Source: Burkholderia sp. (GTDB lineage Bacteria; Pseudomonadota; Gammaproteobacteria; Burkholderiales; Burkholderiaceae). Taken from it: DNA of 28,983 nt. Shown here piece by piece: positions 10,089 to 18,415 of this stretch. Position 1 is the first letter of the stretch; each line of letters begins with the position of its first letter. The stretch covers positions 1-28,983 of the forward strand of contig JAQGMD010000249.1 in the NCBI GenBank assembly GCA_028292565.1, given 5' to 3'. The notes under the pieces were generated by a model. That model searched no databases. It saw only the letters and a list, made by a program, of their open reading frames with translations, and had not been told where the DNA came from. The position numbers and the translations under genes are program-made.

Positions 10089-11144
10089 ATGAACGCACCT
10101 AACGACCTCAACCTCAAGCTCACTTCGTTTTCCCACGGCGGCGGCTGCGGTTGCAAGATTGCGCCGGGCGTCCTGGCGGAAATCCTGAAAAACTCCACCG
10201 GTTTCCCGGTGCCGAAGGAATTGATGGTCGGCATCGAAACCGCGGACGATGCCGCGGTGTACAAGCTGAACGATGAGCAGGCGCTGATCGCCACCACCGA
10301 TTTCTTCATGCCTATCGTCGACGATCCCTACGATTTCGGCCGCATCGCAGCCACCAATGCGATTTCGGACGTGTACGCGATGGGCGGCACGCCGATCATG
10401 GCGCTGGCGCTGGTCGGCATGCCGATCAACAAATTGCCGATCGACGTCATCGGCAAGATCATCCAGGGCGGCGAATCGATTTGCGCCGAAGCCGGCATCC
10501 CGATCGCGGGCGGCCACACCATCGATTCCGTCGAGCCGATTTACGGCCTGGTGGTGATGGGTCTGGTGCATCCGTCGAAAATCAAGCGCAATTCGGATGC
10601 AAAGGCCGGAGATAAGTTAATTCTCGGAAAGCCGTTGGGTGTGGGGATCCTGTCCGCCGCTTTGAAGAAAGATGCGCTGGACGCGGCCGGCTACGCGGCG
10701 ATGATTGAAAACACTACGAAACTTAACAAGCCCGGCAAGGCCTTGTCGGATTTGGGTGGCGTACATGCGTTGACGGACGTCACCGGCTTCGGGTTGCTGG
10801 GGCATTTGCTGGAACTGGCGCGCGGTTCGAAGCTGACAGCGAAACTCGACATGGCGCGCATTCCGTTGCTGCCTAACGTGCAGCAACTTGCCGAAAGCGG
10901 TTTTGTCACCGGCGCCTCTGGCCGCAATTGGGCCGGGTACGGGCATGATGTTTCACTGGCGAATTCGGTTACGCCGGTTCAGCAAATGCTGCTGACCGAT
11001 CCGCAGACATCAGGTGGCTTGCTGGTGTCGTGCGATGCGGATGCGGTGGAGGATGTGCTCGCGCTGTTCCGCCGTGAGGGATTTGCGGATGCGGCCGTGA
11101 TTGGTGAGATGGCCGCAGGTCCGGCGAAGGTGGAAGTAGCTTAG
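10089..11144 (+). CDS. senC: Selenophosphate synthetase SenC (SelD homologue)
   Basis: The enzyme converts selenide and ATP to selenophosphate. From the ATG at 10089 it has 351 residues, near the 347 of E. coli SelD. The N-terminal active-site loop HGGGCGCK places Cys20 and Lys23 with the same spacing as catalytic Cys17 and Lys20 of E. coli SelD; it uses cysteine rather than selenocysteine. Later AIRS/PurM-type motifs follow: DDAAVY, TTDFFMPIVDDPYDFGRIAA, GGHTI and LTDVTGFGLLGH. An ATG at 10062 would add nine residues; 10089 is preferred for an ACGGA-like ribosome site and family length. It sits 58 bp after senB on the same strand. No selA, selB or selU is nearby, so the product is more likely dedicated to selenoneine than to selenoprotein synthesis, though it could serve both. 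Its stop codon lies within the left end of the palindromic repeat at 11140. Confidence 0.88.
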   Translation: MNAPNDLNLKLTSFSHGGGCGCKIAPGVLAEILKNSTGFPVPKELMVGIETADDAAVYKLNDEQALIATTDFFMPIVDDPYDFGRIAATNAISDVYAMGGTPIMALALVGMPINKLPIDVIGKIIQGGESICAEAGIPIAGGHTIDSVEPIYGLVVMGLVHPSKIKRNSDAKAGDKLILGKPLGVGILSAALKKDALDAAGYAAMIENTTKLNKPGKALSDLGGVHALTDVTGFGLLGHLLELARGSKLTAKLDMARIPLLPNVQQLAESGFVTGASGRNWAGYGHDVSLANSVTPVQQMLLTDPQTSGGLLVSCDADAVEDVLALFRREGFADAAVIGEMAAGPAKVEVA

Positions 11145-11304
11145 GCATCGCGCAGGGATAAGTTGGGCAATTTGGCGGCCGTCGCGGGATGCGGTGCAAG
11201 GCGTGAGGAGGAGCCATAGCGAGCTATGGCGACGACGAGCAACGCGGCAACGCGCCCGCTACGGCCAGCAAAATTGCCCAACTTATTCCTGCGCGGTGCC
11301 TTAG
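11140..11304. repeat. 165-bp palindromic MITE-like element, intact copy
   Basis: The ends are long imperfect inverted repeats of about 49 bp. The left end reads GCGCAGGGATAAGTTGGGCA (11149-11168), and the right end contains its complement (11273-11294, one mismatch). Pairing continues inward as GGCCGTCGCGGG against CCCGCTACGGCC. The centre is a perfect 18-nt hairpin, GCCATAGC-GA-GCTATGGC (11213-11230). The pentamer CTTAG occurs in direct orientation at both edges (11140-11144 and 11300-11304), as a target-site duplication would. No transposase is encoded. A second copy at 23216-23339 is 119/124 identical but lacks the right arm. It behaves as a non-autonomous or REP/MITE-type repeat. Confidence 0.85.
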
Positions 11305-11457
11305 CTCATCGATCGCTTGACGCGCTTCCGCATTGCGAGCACGTTTGATTGCCAGAAGCAGTGGCAGCCGGCTTTCGCCCAGCGTCCGATGCTTCGCAAG
11401 CTCGATAGTCTCAGACAAGTTGTCGGGGCCTGTAGTATGCGCTTTTGCGACCCCCAA
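11305..11457 (-). pseudogene. Possible gene fragment ending in the repeat
   Basis: A minus-strand frame from a TTG at 11457 reads like real protein (NLSETIELAKHRTLGESR, then LLLAIKRARNAEARQAIDEL). It then runs directly into the palindromic repeat at 11304, where the product becomes repeat-encoded sequence ending at 11224. There is no ATG and no ribosome site. I do not recognise a family. It may be the remnant of a small gene cut by the insertion, or a chance open frame. Confidence 0.25.
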
Positions 11458-11576
11458 CCCATAAATTGATTAATCCACCTTTAAAGGGGTGGAGCTCAGA
11501 ACGCCTGCCGCACCGCCGGCAGATCGGCCAGTCGTTGAACCAAGGCGTCCAACTTCAAGCGCATTGTGGTTGAACG

Positions 11577-11605
11577 TTGAGTTCCGCCCCAGGGTCAGGT
11601 ATAGT
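11577..11605 (+). promoter_or_regulatory. mntP promoter
   Basis: A TTGAGT -35 (11577-11582) and a TATAGT -10 (11600-11605) are separated by exactly 17 bp. Transcription would start near 11612, right where the riboswitch fold begins, which supports both calls. Confidence 0.6.
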
Positions 11606-11610
11606 CAGTC

Positions 11611-11730
11611 GCGCAGCCCTTTGGGGAGTAGCCTGCTTCCGCCCTGGAAGTTCCCGTATCAACATACTCAGCGTCTTCGCTGTGGTACGGGCAGCCGCTT
11701 CGGTTGGCGAGACCATTGGCATACTTGCGC
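11611..11730 (+). ncRNA. yybP-ykoY manganese riboswitch
   Basis: The two conserved loop segments of this class are present: TTGGGGAGTAGCC (11621-11633) and GTTGGCGAGACCATTGG (11703-11719). They are separated by stem sequence including TATCAACATACTC and the hairpin CAGCGTCTTCGCTG. In this family the two loops dock and bind Mn(II). Downstream, GTCGGGC / GCCCGAC (from about 11735 to 11772) can form a hairpin just before the mntP start, a plausible expression platform controlling ribosome access. The position between the promoter and mntP is the standard arrangement. Confidence 0.92.
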
Positions 11731-11784
11731 GTCAAGTCGGGCCGTCCAGCTATGCCTTTGCGTTCGCCCGACCTGTAAGCATTC

Positions 11785-12357
11785 ATGAATTTCGCTTCTA
11801 TCGCTGCCCTCGCGCTCGCCATGTCCACCGACGCCTTCGCTGCCGCCGTCGGGAAGGGGGCAGCATTGCAACGTGCCCATATCAAAGAAGCCCTCCGTAC
11901 TGGCCTGATTTTCGGCCTGATCGAATCCGTAACTCCCATCGTCGGCTGGGCGCTCGGGACGGTGGCGGCACCCTACGTGTCCGCATGGGACCACTGGATT
12001 GCCTTCGTCCTGCGTCTGGTGTTGGGCTTGAAGATGGTCCGGGAAGGCCTGTCGGTGCCCGAAGAAGAAGAGGTCAAGCCTGAGTCGCACTCGTTCTGGT
12101 TGCTGGCGGTTACTGGTTTCGCCACCAGCATTGATGCAATGGCAGTCGGCGTCAGTCTGGCCTTCATTGATGCCAACATCTGGGTGGTGGCGTCCGCGAT
12201 CGGTCTGGCAACCTTCACGATGGTCACGATCGGTGTCATGGTCGGCCGTGGTATCGGGACCGTGGTGGGTAAGCGCGCGGAGCTTCTTGGCGGTCTGGTA
12301 CTGATCGTCGTTGGCTCGCTCATCCTCTACGAGCACCTCACCAAGGCGGCGGGATGA
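11785..12357 (+). CDS. mntP: Manganese efflux pump MntP
   Basis: This inner-membrane Mn(II) exporter protects against manganese excess. The 190-residue protein has six predicted membrane helices in two repeated halves. Each half carries the family's acidic motif: [13 protein letters not shown] (Asp16) and [17 protein letters not shown] (Asp117), matching residues essential in E. coli MntP (Asp16 and Asp118). A charged cytoplasmic loop ([11 protein letters not shown], about 91-101) joins the halves. The start is the ATG just after the riboswitch expression platform; no strong ribosome site is exposed, which fits riboswitch gating of translation. The stop overlaps the start of a 43-codon frame (12354). 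Confidence 0.95.
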   Translation: MNFASIAALALAMSTDAFAAAVGKGAALQRAHIKEALRTGLIFGLIESVTPIVGWALGTVAAPYVSAWDHWIAFVLRLVLGLKMVREGLSVPEEEEVKPESHSFWLLAVTGFATSIDAMAVGVSLAFIDANIWVVASAIGLATFTMVTIGVMVGRGIGTVVGKRAELLGGLVLIVVGSLILYEHLTKAAG

Positions 12358-12485
12358 CCCGGTGGGCGGCCGCGCTGCCAGAGCGGGACGCCGCAGTCGA
12401 TGAGCTTGTCGACATTGTGCGTACTACCTACCCTGAGACGGTCGCAAACAAGCGTGTACTCATATTTGCCGAGATAGCTCCGCGC
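12354..12485 (+). CDS. Small ORF coupled to mntP (43 aa, unknown)
   Basis: An ATG overlaps the mntP stop (ATGA) and opens a 43-residue frame that begins [20 protein letters not shown] and includes [23 protein letters not shown] hydrophobic/charged alternation. I recognise no family. It ends just before the Tn3 transposase remnant, so it could be a displaced 3' part of another gene, part of the transposon debris, or a genuine coupled microprotein. There is no signal peptide or membrane helix. Confidence 0.25.
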
Positions 12486-13189
12486 TGATTCGCGGCGACG
12501 TACCGGCGCTCAAACGCGACAGGTTGTCCTGGGTAGACCAGAACTACTTGCGCGACGACACCATCACGGCGGCGAACACCATGAAGCCGACTACGGGTAC
12601 TCAACTCGGTATCCGGACACAATATTAGCCTGCAGAAGATGCGAGCCGCGTTGGGACGACATGCTACGACTGGCCGGCTCGCTCAAGCTTGGCCGGGTGC
12701 CGGCGGCCGGTATCATGCGCGCGCTCCAGGTCAGTGAGTGCCCGACTTGGCCGGCTCAGGCCATCGCCGAGTTCGGCCGCATCGATAAGACCTTGCACAC
12801 GCTGACCTCTATCGATGACGAAGCCAAGCGCCGGGGTACGCTGACCCAGCTAGACCGTGGCGAAGCGCGCCATAGCGTCGCCCGCGCCGTCTTCCATGGC
12901 AAACGGGGCGAGCTGCGGCAGCACTACCGTGAAGGAAGGGCAGGAAAACCAGCTCGGCGCGCTCGGCCTGGTGCTCAACATGATCGTGCTGCGGAATACG
13001 AGCTGCATGGAGGCAGCATTGAATCAATTACGCGCGGACGGCTTCGAGGTGAGGGACGAGAACGTGTCCAGGCTGTCGCCCTTGCTGCATGAGCATATAA
13101 ACGTGCCGGGCCGGTATTCGTTTTCGGTGCCGGATGCCGTGGCCAAGAGTGAGCTACGGCCACTGCGCAATCCAACGAGCGATGAGTAG
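12486..13189 (+). pseudogene. Decayed Tn3-family transposase (TnpA) remnant
   Basis: Two pieces of a Tn3-type transposase catalytic region are recognisable. The first (about 12486-12628) reads GDVPALKRDRLSWVDQNYLR and ends at a TAG. The second starts near 12656 (WDDMLRLAGSLKLGRVPAAG) and continues through IAEFGRIDKTLHTL, RGEARHSVARAVFHGKRGEL and the C-terminal LLHEHINVPGRYSF. Much of the central core, including expected catalytic positions, is missing between the pieces. A 4-bp tandem duplication (GAAG) near 12930 shifts the reading frame within the second piece. It cannot make an active enzyme. I found no convincing 38-bp Tn3 inverted repeat; GGTTTTCCGTTCC (from 13321) faintly resembles one. 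The transposon fossil separates mntP from the efflux block. Confidence 0.8.
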
Positions 13190-13256
13190 AACGGCCGACC
13201 GGAATACAGCCAAGAAAAAACACATAGGTCCAACAAGCGCGCCGGTCGGATTGAGA

Positions 13257-13285
13257 GGGCCGAACGGCCTATCGGCCCGATTTTT
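13257..13285 (+). terminator. Intrinsic terminator-like hairpin
   Basis: GGGCCGA (13257-13263) pairs with TCGGCCC (13272-13278) across an 8-nt loop, and GATTTTT follows. It would stop transcription running out of mntP and the transposase debris before the czcE-like gene. Confidence 0.5.
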
Positions 13286-13567
13286 CCATCTTTCGTGATC
13301 GCCCCGGATTTTCCGTAACCCGGTTTTCCGTTCCACTGCACCTCATCCCCCAACTATCGCCGATCGCTCAGCCGGCAGGACCGCGCCTGTTCTGTCGTTC
13401 CTGCTCGTGCCAACTTCGTTGATCGAACAACCTCAGGCCGCTCCGGAAATTAATAATTGTTAACGATTCGCCAATCCGGTCTTAACCCCCCAACGCGCAT
13501 AGTACGACTGCGGCCCTTCACAAACTTGTGGCCTGCATCCCTTCCTTCTTTTTTACTGGAGTACACC

Positions 13568-13909
13568 ATGAAAACGAAATTGCTTGTTCCTTCCGCTCTT
13601 GCGTTGACACTGTCCCTTACCGCCTTGTCTTCAATGGCGGCAACAAATAGCAGTCTTCTCGGCGAAGCCGCGCCGGCAACGGCAGCCGATCGTACGATCG
13701 CGATTACGCCCAACACCAAGTACGTAAACGTGGCCGGAGGCCAGGTTGTCACGTTCGACGTTGGCGGACAGACATTCACCTGGGACTTTGATGGCGCGGA
13801 AAATGCTTCTTCATTCGATCTGAACCAGATCACGCCGGCAGGCCTGCTTGACCATACGGTAACGGCCTATGTTTCGCCTGAGCCCATTTACATGGGGGGC
13901 GCGCAGTAA
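13568..13909 (+). CDS. CzcE-like periplasmic metal-binding protein
   Basis: This 113-residue secreted protein resembles CzcE of Cupriavidus metallidurans, a periplasmic copper-binding protein linked to heavy-metal efflux. It has a Sec signal peptide (MKTKLL, hydrophobic core, cleavage near SSMAA). The mature part follows the CzcE pattern: AADRTIAITPNTKYVNV, then GGQVVTFDVGGQTFTWDF-type strands, and the C-terminal YVSPEPIYMGG. The ATG at 13568 has a good GGAG site 9 nt upstream. The same frame is open further upstream, but that part lacks a signal peptide. It is the first gene of the efflux block and its stop overlaps the next small frame (TAATG). The metal is inferred from the family. Confidence 0.8.
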   Translation: MKTKLLVPSALALTLSLTALSSMAATNSSLLGEAAPATAADRTIAITPNTKYVNVAGGQVVTFDVGGQTFTWDFDGAENASSFDLNQITPAGLLDHTVTAYVSPEPIYMGGAQ

Positions 13910-14028
13910 TGACTGCACTGCGCCGGCGCTGGAACATCCGCCGGCGATGGGACGGCAGCGTCGGCGACGCGCATGCGACCTGCCGTTCCTGCCATATGGA
14001 TATTTCCTTGATGGAGCAACGTGAATAG
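13909..14028 (+). CDS. 39-aa Arg-rich small ORF with CxxCH
   Basis: The ATG overlaps the czcE-like stop (TAATG) and the frame ends at 14028, overlapping the adaptor's GTG start. The peptide begins MTALRRRWNIRRRWDG and contains CRSCHM, a CxxCH motif like heme-c or metal sites, but it has no signal peptide. The DNA also holds an inverted repeat, CGCCGGCG at 13921-13928 and 13939-13946. The stretch could therefore act as an RNA structure between the two genes rather than as a coding sequence. Confidence 0.3.
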   Translation: MTALRRRWNIRRRWDGSVGDAHATCRSCHMDISLMEQRE

Positions 14029-15241
14029 GTGCCCCATGTATATGCATAAAAGAGATCGGTATGCGTGTGCCGCCACAACGTTGGCCGCCACAACGCTGGC
14101 CGTCATCGTCCTGGCCGCCTGCAGCCGCGCGAAGGACACCGCGTCTGCTCCCCGGACACCTGAGGTCGCGGTAGTGACGGTTCATCGGGAAAGCGTTCCG
14201 GTTTCCATCGAGCTTCCCGGGCGCACGTCGCCGTATTTGATTGCACAGGTGCGTGCTCGGGTCGATGGCATCGTGCAAAAGCGCGCATATCAGGAAGGCG
14301 CAGACGTCAAAGCCAACCAATTGCTGTATCAAATCGATCCGGCGCCTTACCGTGCCACTCTGCGTAGCGCCGAAGCAGCCCGGCAAAAGGCACAAGCGAA
14401 TCTCGACAACGCGAGCGCGCTGCTGGAGCGCTACAAATCGCTGGTCAGTGGCGGCGCGATCAGCAAACAGACTTACGATAACGCAGCCGCCGCACAGCGA
14501 CAGGCGGCCGCCGACGTCGCCGTCGCAAATGCGGCCGTCGCAACAGCCAAGATCAACCTCGGCTATACCAGCGTGACCTCACCGATTGCCGGCCGCAGCG
14601 CTATCTCGCAGGTCACGCAAGGCGCCTATGTACAGGCAAACGCGGCAACCCTGATGACAACGGTCCAGCAAGTCGATCCGATCTATGTGGATCTACAACA
14701 GTCGAGCGTGGAGGGATTGCAGTTGCGCCATGCGATGACGAACGGCGTGCTCAAGGCAAACGGTCCGGATCAGGCCACGGCCAGCCTGTTGCTGGAAGAC
14801 GGCACGCAGTATCCCTTGACTGGAACTCTGGAGTTCAGCAACACGACGGTGGATCAGGCCACCGGCTCGATCACGGTCCGCGCTCGATTTCCTAATCCCG
14901 ATCATGTCCTGCTGCCCGGCATGTTCGTTCGCGCTCGCGTCGACGTAGGCACGAATGACAATGTGATCCCCGTACCGGTGCCTGCGGTTTCCCATACCCC
15001 GCAAGGAGACGCGACGGTGCTTACCGTCGATCCGGATCACAAAGTCGCCCAGCGCGTGGTCAAGGCAAAGAATATTGTGCAGGGCCGCTGGCTGGTAGAG
15101 GCCGGCTTGAATGAGGGCGAACAGGTGGTGGTCTCCGGCGGGCAGAAGACCCAAGCCGGAATGCTGGTCAACGCGGTGCAAGCACAGCCGCCGAAGGCAG
15201 CTGCCGCCACCATGCCTGTCATGGCAACCCAAGCGAAATAA
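14021..15241 (+). CDS. RND efflux periplasmic adaptor (AcrA/MexE-like lipoprotein)
   Basis: This membrane-fusion subunit bridges the RND pump and the outer-membrane channel. Up to 406 residues, it has a lipoprotein signal (core TTLAVIVL, lipobox LAAC). The lipoyl/barrel-sandwich half follows (PGRTSPYLIAQVRARVDG), then an alpha-helical hairpin of about 70 residues rich in Ala/Gln. The second lipoyl half is GYTSVTSPIAGRSAISQV, and the beta-barrel and membrane-proximal domains include LLPGMFVRARVDVG and NEGEQVVVSGGQK. The start is ambiguous: GTG 14021 has GGAG nearby, and ATG 14036 or 14042 also preserve the signal. It is followed 12 bp later by the pump gene. Substrate-specific naming (MexE, TtgA) is not justified by sequence reading alone. 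Confidence 0.9.
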   Translation: MNRCPMYMHKRDRYACAATTLAATTLAVIVLAACSRAKDTASAPRTPEVAVVTVHRESVPVSIELPGRTSPYLIAQVRARVDGIVQKRAYQEGADVKANQLLYQIDPAPYRATLRSAEAARQKAQANLDNASALLERYKSLVSGGAISKQTYDNAAAAQRQAAADVAVANAAVATAKINLGYTSVTSPIAGRSAISQVTQGAYVQANAATLMTTVQQVDPIYVDLQQSSVEGLQLRHAMTNGVLKANGPDQATASLLLEDGTQYPLTGTLEFSNTTVDQATGSITVRARFPNPDHVLLPGMFVRARVDVGTNDNVIPVPVPAVSHTPQGDATVLTVDPDHKVAQRVVKAKNIVQGRWLVEAGLNEGEQVVVSGGQKTQAGMLVNAVQAQPPKAAAATMPVMATQAK

Positions 15242-15253
15242 GGACAATCTGCC

Positions 15254-18200
15254 ATGTCGAAATTCTTCATCGATCGACCGATCTTCGCGATCGTCATTGC
15301 AATCCTCATCATGCTCGCCGGCGGCCTGTCCATCGTGTCGCTGCCGATTGAACAATACCCTCCTGTGGCGCCGCCAACGGTGCAGATCAGCACGACCTAT
15401 CCGGGTGCGTCGGCAATGACCATGCAGAATACGGTGGTGCAAGTGATCGAACAACAAATGAGCGGCCTGGACCATCTGCTCTACATGTCGTCCAACAGTG
15501 ACGATACCGGGCAGTCCACCACCACGCTCACGTTTGCGACGGGAACCAATCCGGACACCGCCCAGGTGCAGGTGCAGAACAAGCTTCAGTTGGCTGTGCC
15601 TTTGCTGCCAACCCAGGTACAGCAGTCCGGCGTGCGCGTGACCAAATCGACCAACTCCTTTCTGATGGTCCTGGGTTTCGTATCAACCGATAACAGCATG
15701 AACAAGTTCGACATTGCGAACTATGTCGTCTCCCATGTGCAGGACCCGATCAGCCGCGTCAATGGCGTTGGCAACCTGAATGTTTTTGGTTCGCAGTATG
15801 CGATGCGCATCTGGCTCGATCCCGCCAAGCTGAACAGCTACGCACTGACACCGACTGACATCACTGCGGCGATACAGGCACAGAACGTACAGATCTCCGG
15901 CGGCCAGCTCGGCGGCACGCCGGCCGTCAAGGACCAGCAACTGAATGCCACCATCACCGAGTCGACACTGCTGCGCACGCCGGCGGACTTCGGCGACATT
16001 CTTCTGAAGGTGCTACAGGGCGGTTCGCAAGTACGGCTGCGCGATGTCGCCCACATCAATCTCGGTGCCGAAAGCTTTAACATCGACAACCAGTACAACG
16101 GCCAGCCGGCTTCTGGCATCGGCATCCAACTGGCGCCCGGCGCGAATGCGCTCGACACGGCAAATGCCGTGCGGGCGCGGATTGCGGAGCTGGAGCCGCA
16201 TTTCCCTCACGGCTTGAAGGTGGTGTATCCGAACGACGTGACACCGTTCGTGAAGATCTCAATCGAGGAAGTGGTCAAGACCCTGATCGAGGGTATCGCG
16301 CTAGTGTTTCTGGTGATGTACCTGTTCCTGCAAAACTTCCGCGCCACGCTGATTCCGTCGATTACGGTGCCGGTGGTGTTGCTTGGCACCTTCGGCGTAA
16401 TGGCGGCGCTCGGCTTCACCATCAATACGCTGTCGATGTTCGGCATCGTGCTCGCGATCGGCCTGCTGGTCGACGATGCCATCGTCGTGGTGGAAAACGT
16501 CGAGCGGGTGATGCACGACGAGGGCCTGTCGCCGCTGGAAGCAACCCGCAAGGCGATGGGACAGATCGGCGGCGCGCTTGTGGGGGTGGCCGTGGTGCTC
16601 TCTGCGGTATTCGTGCCCATGGCGTTTTCGGCGGGCACGGTGGGCGCGATCTATCGCCAGTTTTCGTTGACCATCGTCTCATCGATGCTGCTGTCGGTGT
16701 TCGTCGCGCTCTCGCTCACACCGGCCTTGTGCGCAACGCTTCTCAAGCCGCCAAGCGAAAACCACGCTGAGAAGAAAGGCTTTTTCGGCTGGTTCAACCG
16801 CAATGTCGGCAAAGGCCGGGACAGGTATGAGCGTGGCGTACGCCGCGTCATCGCTCGCTCCGGACGCTGGCTGCTCGTCTATGCGGCAGTGATCGGCGCC
16901 GTCACGCTGATGTTCATGCGGCTGCCCACGTCTTTCCTGCCCGATGAAGACCAGGGTTTCATCTATGTCCAGGTGCAGACGCCGCCCGGCAGCACCCAGG
17001 AGCATACCGGCGCCGCGCTGGAACAAGTCAGCAACTATCTGCTGAAGGATGAGGCGTCCATGGTTGACGCCACCTTCATGGTGAATGGCTCCAATTCCTT
17101 CGGGCGCGGCCAGAACCAGGGCCAGTTGTTTGTCCGGCTCAAGGACTGGAGCCAACGAACCGATCCCAAGCTCAGCGCGCAGGCGCTCAGCGACCGCATC
17201 GTCCAGCATTTCGCGTCGTACAAGGAGGCCGTCATAACCCCGACCAGCCCGCCGCCAATCCGGGGCCTCGGCACGGCTGCGGGTTTCGATTTCGAACTGG
17301 AGGATCGCGGCGGCCTCGGCCATGCGGCGCTTGCCCAAGCCCGCGACCAGTTGCTCAACTTGGCAGGACAGGATCCGGCACTGGCACAGATGCGCTTTGC
17401 GGGTCAGCAAGACAATCCGACCTTCAAGATCAATATCGACCGCGAGAAAGCGGCAGCGCTGGGCATCAGCGCCGCCGACATCGACCAGACGTTTTCGGTC
17501 ATGTGGGGTTCGCGCTACGTCAACAATTTCCTCGACACGGACAACCGCATCAAAAAAGTCTATGTGCAGGCCGACGCGCCCTACCGCATGAATCCCGCGG
17601 ATTTCAAGCAGCTTTATGTGCGCAACAATGGCGGCGCCATGGTGCCGTTATCGTCTTTCGCCACGTCTGAATGGACCTATGGCCCGCCACAACTGCAGCG
17701 CTACAACGGCGTTGAAGCAATGGAAATCCAGGGCCAGTCAGCGCCCGGAAGAAGCTCCGGCGAAGCGATGCTGGCGATGGAACGTCTTGCTAAGCAGTTG
17801 CCCTCGGGCATAGGCTATGAGTGGACTGGTGTTTCGATGCAGCAGCAACAATCGGGATCGCAGGCGCCCTTGCTGTATGGCTTGTCGATCCTGGTGGTCT
17901 TCTTGAGCCTGGCGGCGCTGTACGAGAGCTGGTCGATCCCGTTGTCCGTCATTATGGTTGTGCCAATCGGCGTGCTGGGCGCGCTGGCGGCGACCGCCCT
18001 GCGCGGCTTGCCCAACGATGTGTACTTCCAGGTTGGCTTGCTCACCACCATCGGCTTATCGGCGAAGAATGCGATTCTGATCGTCGAGTTTGCACGTGAA
18101 CTTCAGGCCCAGGGACGCACGGCGCTGGAAGCCGCCGCCGAAGCGGCGCAGTTGCGCATGAGACCGATCGTTATGACCTCGATGGCATTCGTGCTGGGCG

Positions 18201-18415
18201 TGCTGCCGCTCGCCTTGGCCGGCGGCGCGGGCTCGCGCAGCCAGAACGCCATCGGCACCGGCGTCATCGGGGGTATGCTGACCGCCACCTTCTTGGCGAC
18301 GTTCATGATTCCGATGTTCTTTGTGGTGGTCAGCGACAAGCTGCGCATACGGCGCTCGGCTGCACCGGCAATGCCCGCCGCAGCGGCAATCGAACCAGGC
18401 AAGGGAGCGCATTGA
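15254..18415 (+). CDS. RND multidrug efflux permease (AcrB/MexF-like, HAE-1)
   Basis: This inner-membrane proton-driven pump is 1053 residues long, the normal size for HAE-1 transporters. It opens with the family start [17 protein letters not shown] and [11 protein letters not shown]. Twelve membrane helices are arranged as 1+5 and 1+5, with two large periplasmic porter loops. The proton-relay pair Asp407-Asp408 ([14 protein letters not shown]) is at the same numbers as in E. coli AcrB, and a Lys in the [14 protein letters not shown] segment completes the relay. The HAE-1 signatures indicate organic substrates (drugs, solvents, dyes). It lacks the methionine-rich transport path expected of CusA-type metal pumps as far as I can see. 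The stop abuts the outer-membrane gene with no gap. Confidence 0.95.
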   Translation: MSKFFIDRPIFAIVIAILIMLAGGLSIVSLPIEQYPPVAPPTVQISTTYPGASAMTMQNTVVQVIEQQMSGLDHLLYMSSNSDDTGQSTTTLTFATGTNPDTAQVQVQNKLQLAVPLLPTQVQQSGVRVTKSTNSFLMVLGFVSTDNSMNKFDIANYVVSHVQDPISRVNGVGNLNVFGSQYAMRIWLDPAKLNSYALTPTDITAAIQAQNVQISGGQLGGTPAVKDQQLNATITESTLLRTPADFGDILLKVLQGGSQVRLRDVAHINLGAESFNIDNQYNGQPASGIGIQLAPGANALDTANAVRARIAELEPHFPHGLKVVYPNDVTPFVKISIEEVVKTLIEGIALVFLVMYLFLQNFRATLIPSITVPVVLLGTFGVMAALGFTINTLSMFGIVLAIGLLVDDAIVVVENVERVMHDEGLSPLEATRKAMGQIGGALVGVAVVLSAVFVPMAFSAGTVGAIYRQFSLTIVSSMLLSVFVALSLTPALCATLLKPPSENHAEKKGFFGWFNRNVGKGRDRYERGVRRVIARSGRWLLVYAAVIGAVTLMFMRLPTSFLPDEDQGFIYVQVQTPPGSTQEHTGAALEQVSNYLLKDEASMVDATFMVNGSNSFGRGQNQGQLFVRLKDWSQRTDPKLSAQALSDRIVQHFASYKEAVITPTSPPPIRGLGTAAGFDFELEDRGGLGHAALAQARDQLLNLAGQDPALAQMRFAGQQDNPTFKINIDREKAAALGISAADIDQTFSVMWGSRYVNNFLDTDNRIKKVYVQADAPYRMNPADFKQLYVRNNGGAMVPLSSFATSEWTYGPPQLQRYNGVEAMEIQGQSAPGRSSGEAMLAMERLAKQLPSGIGYEWTGVSMQQQQSGSQAPLLYGLSILVVFLSLAALYESWSIPLSVIMVVPIGVLGALAATALRGLPNDVYFQVGLLTTIGLSAKNAILIVEFARELQAQGRTALEAAAEAAQLRMRPIVMTSMAFVLGVLPLALAGGAGSRSQNAIGTGVIGGMLTATFLATFMIPMFFVVVSDKLRIRRSAAPAMPAAAAIEPGKGAH

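Noticed and set aside
13320..13350. Possible Tn3 terminal inverted repeat (GGTTTTCCGTTCC...)
   Set aside because: Only a partial resemblance to known Tn3 ends and no matching partner upstream of the transposase remnant.
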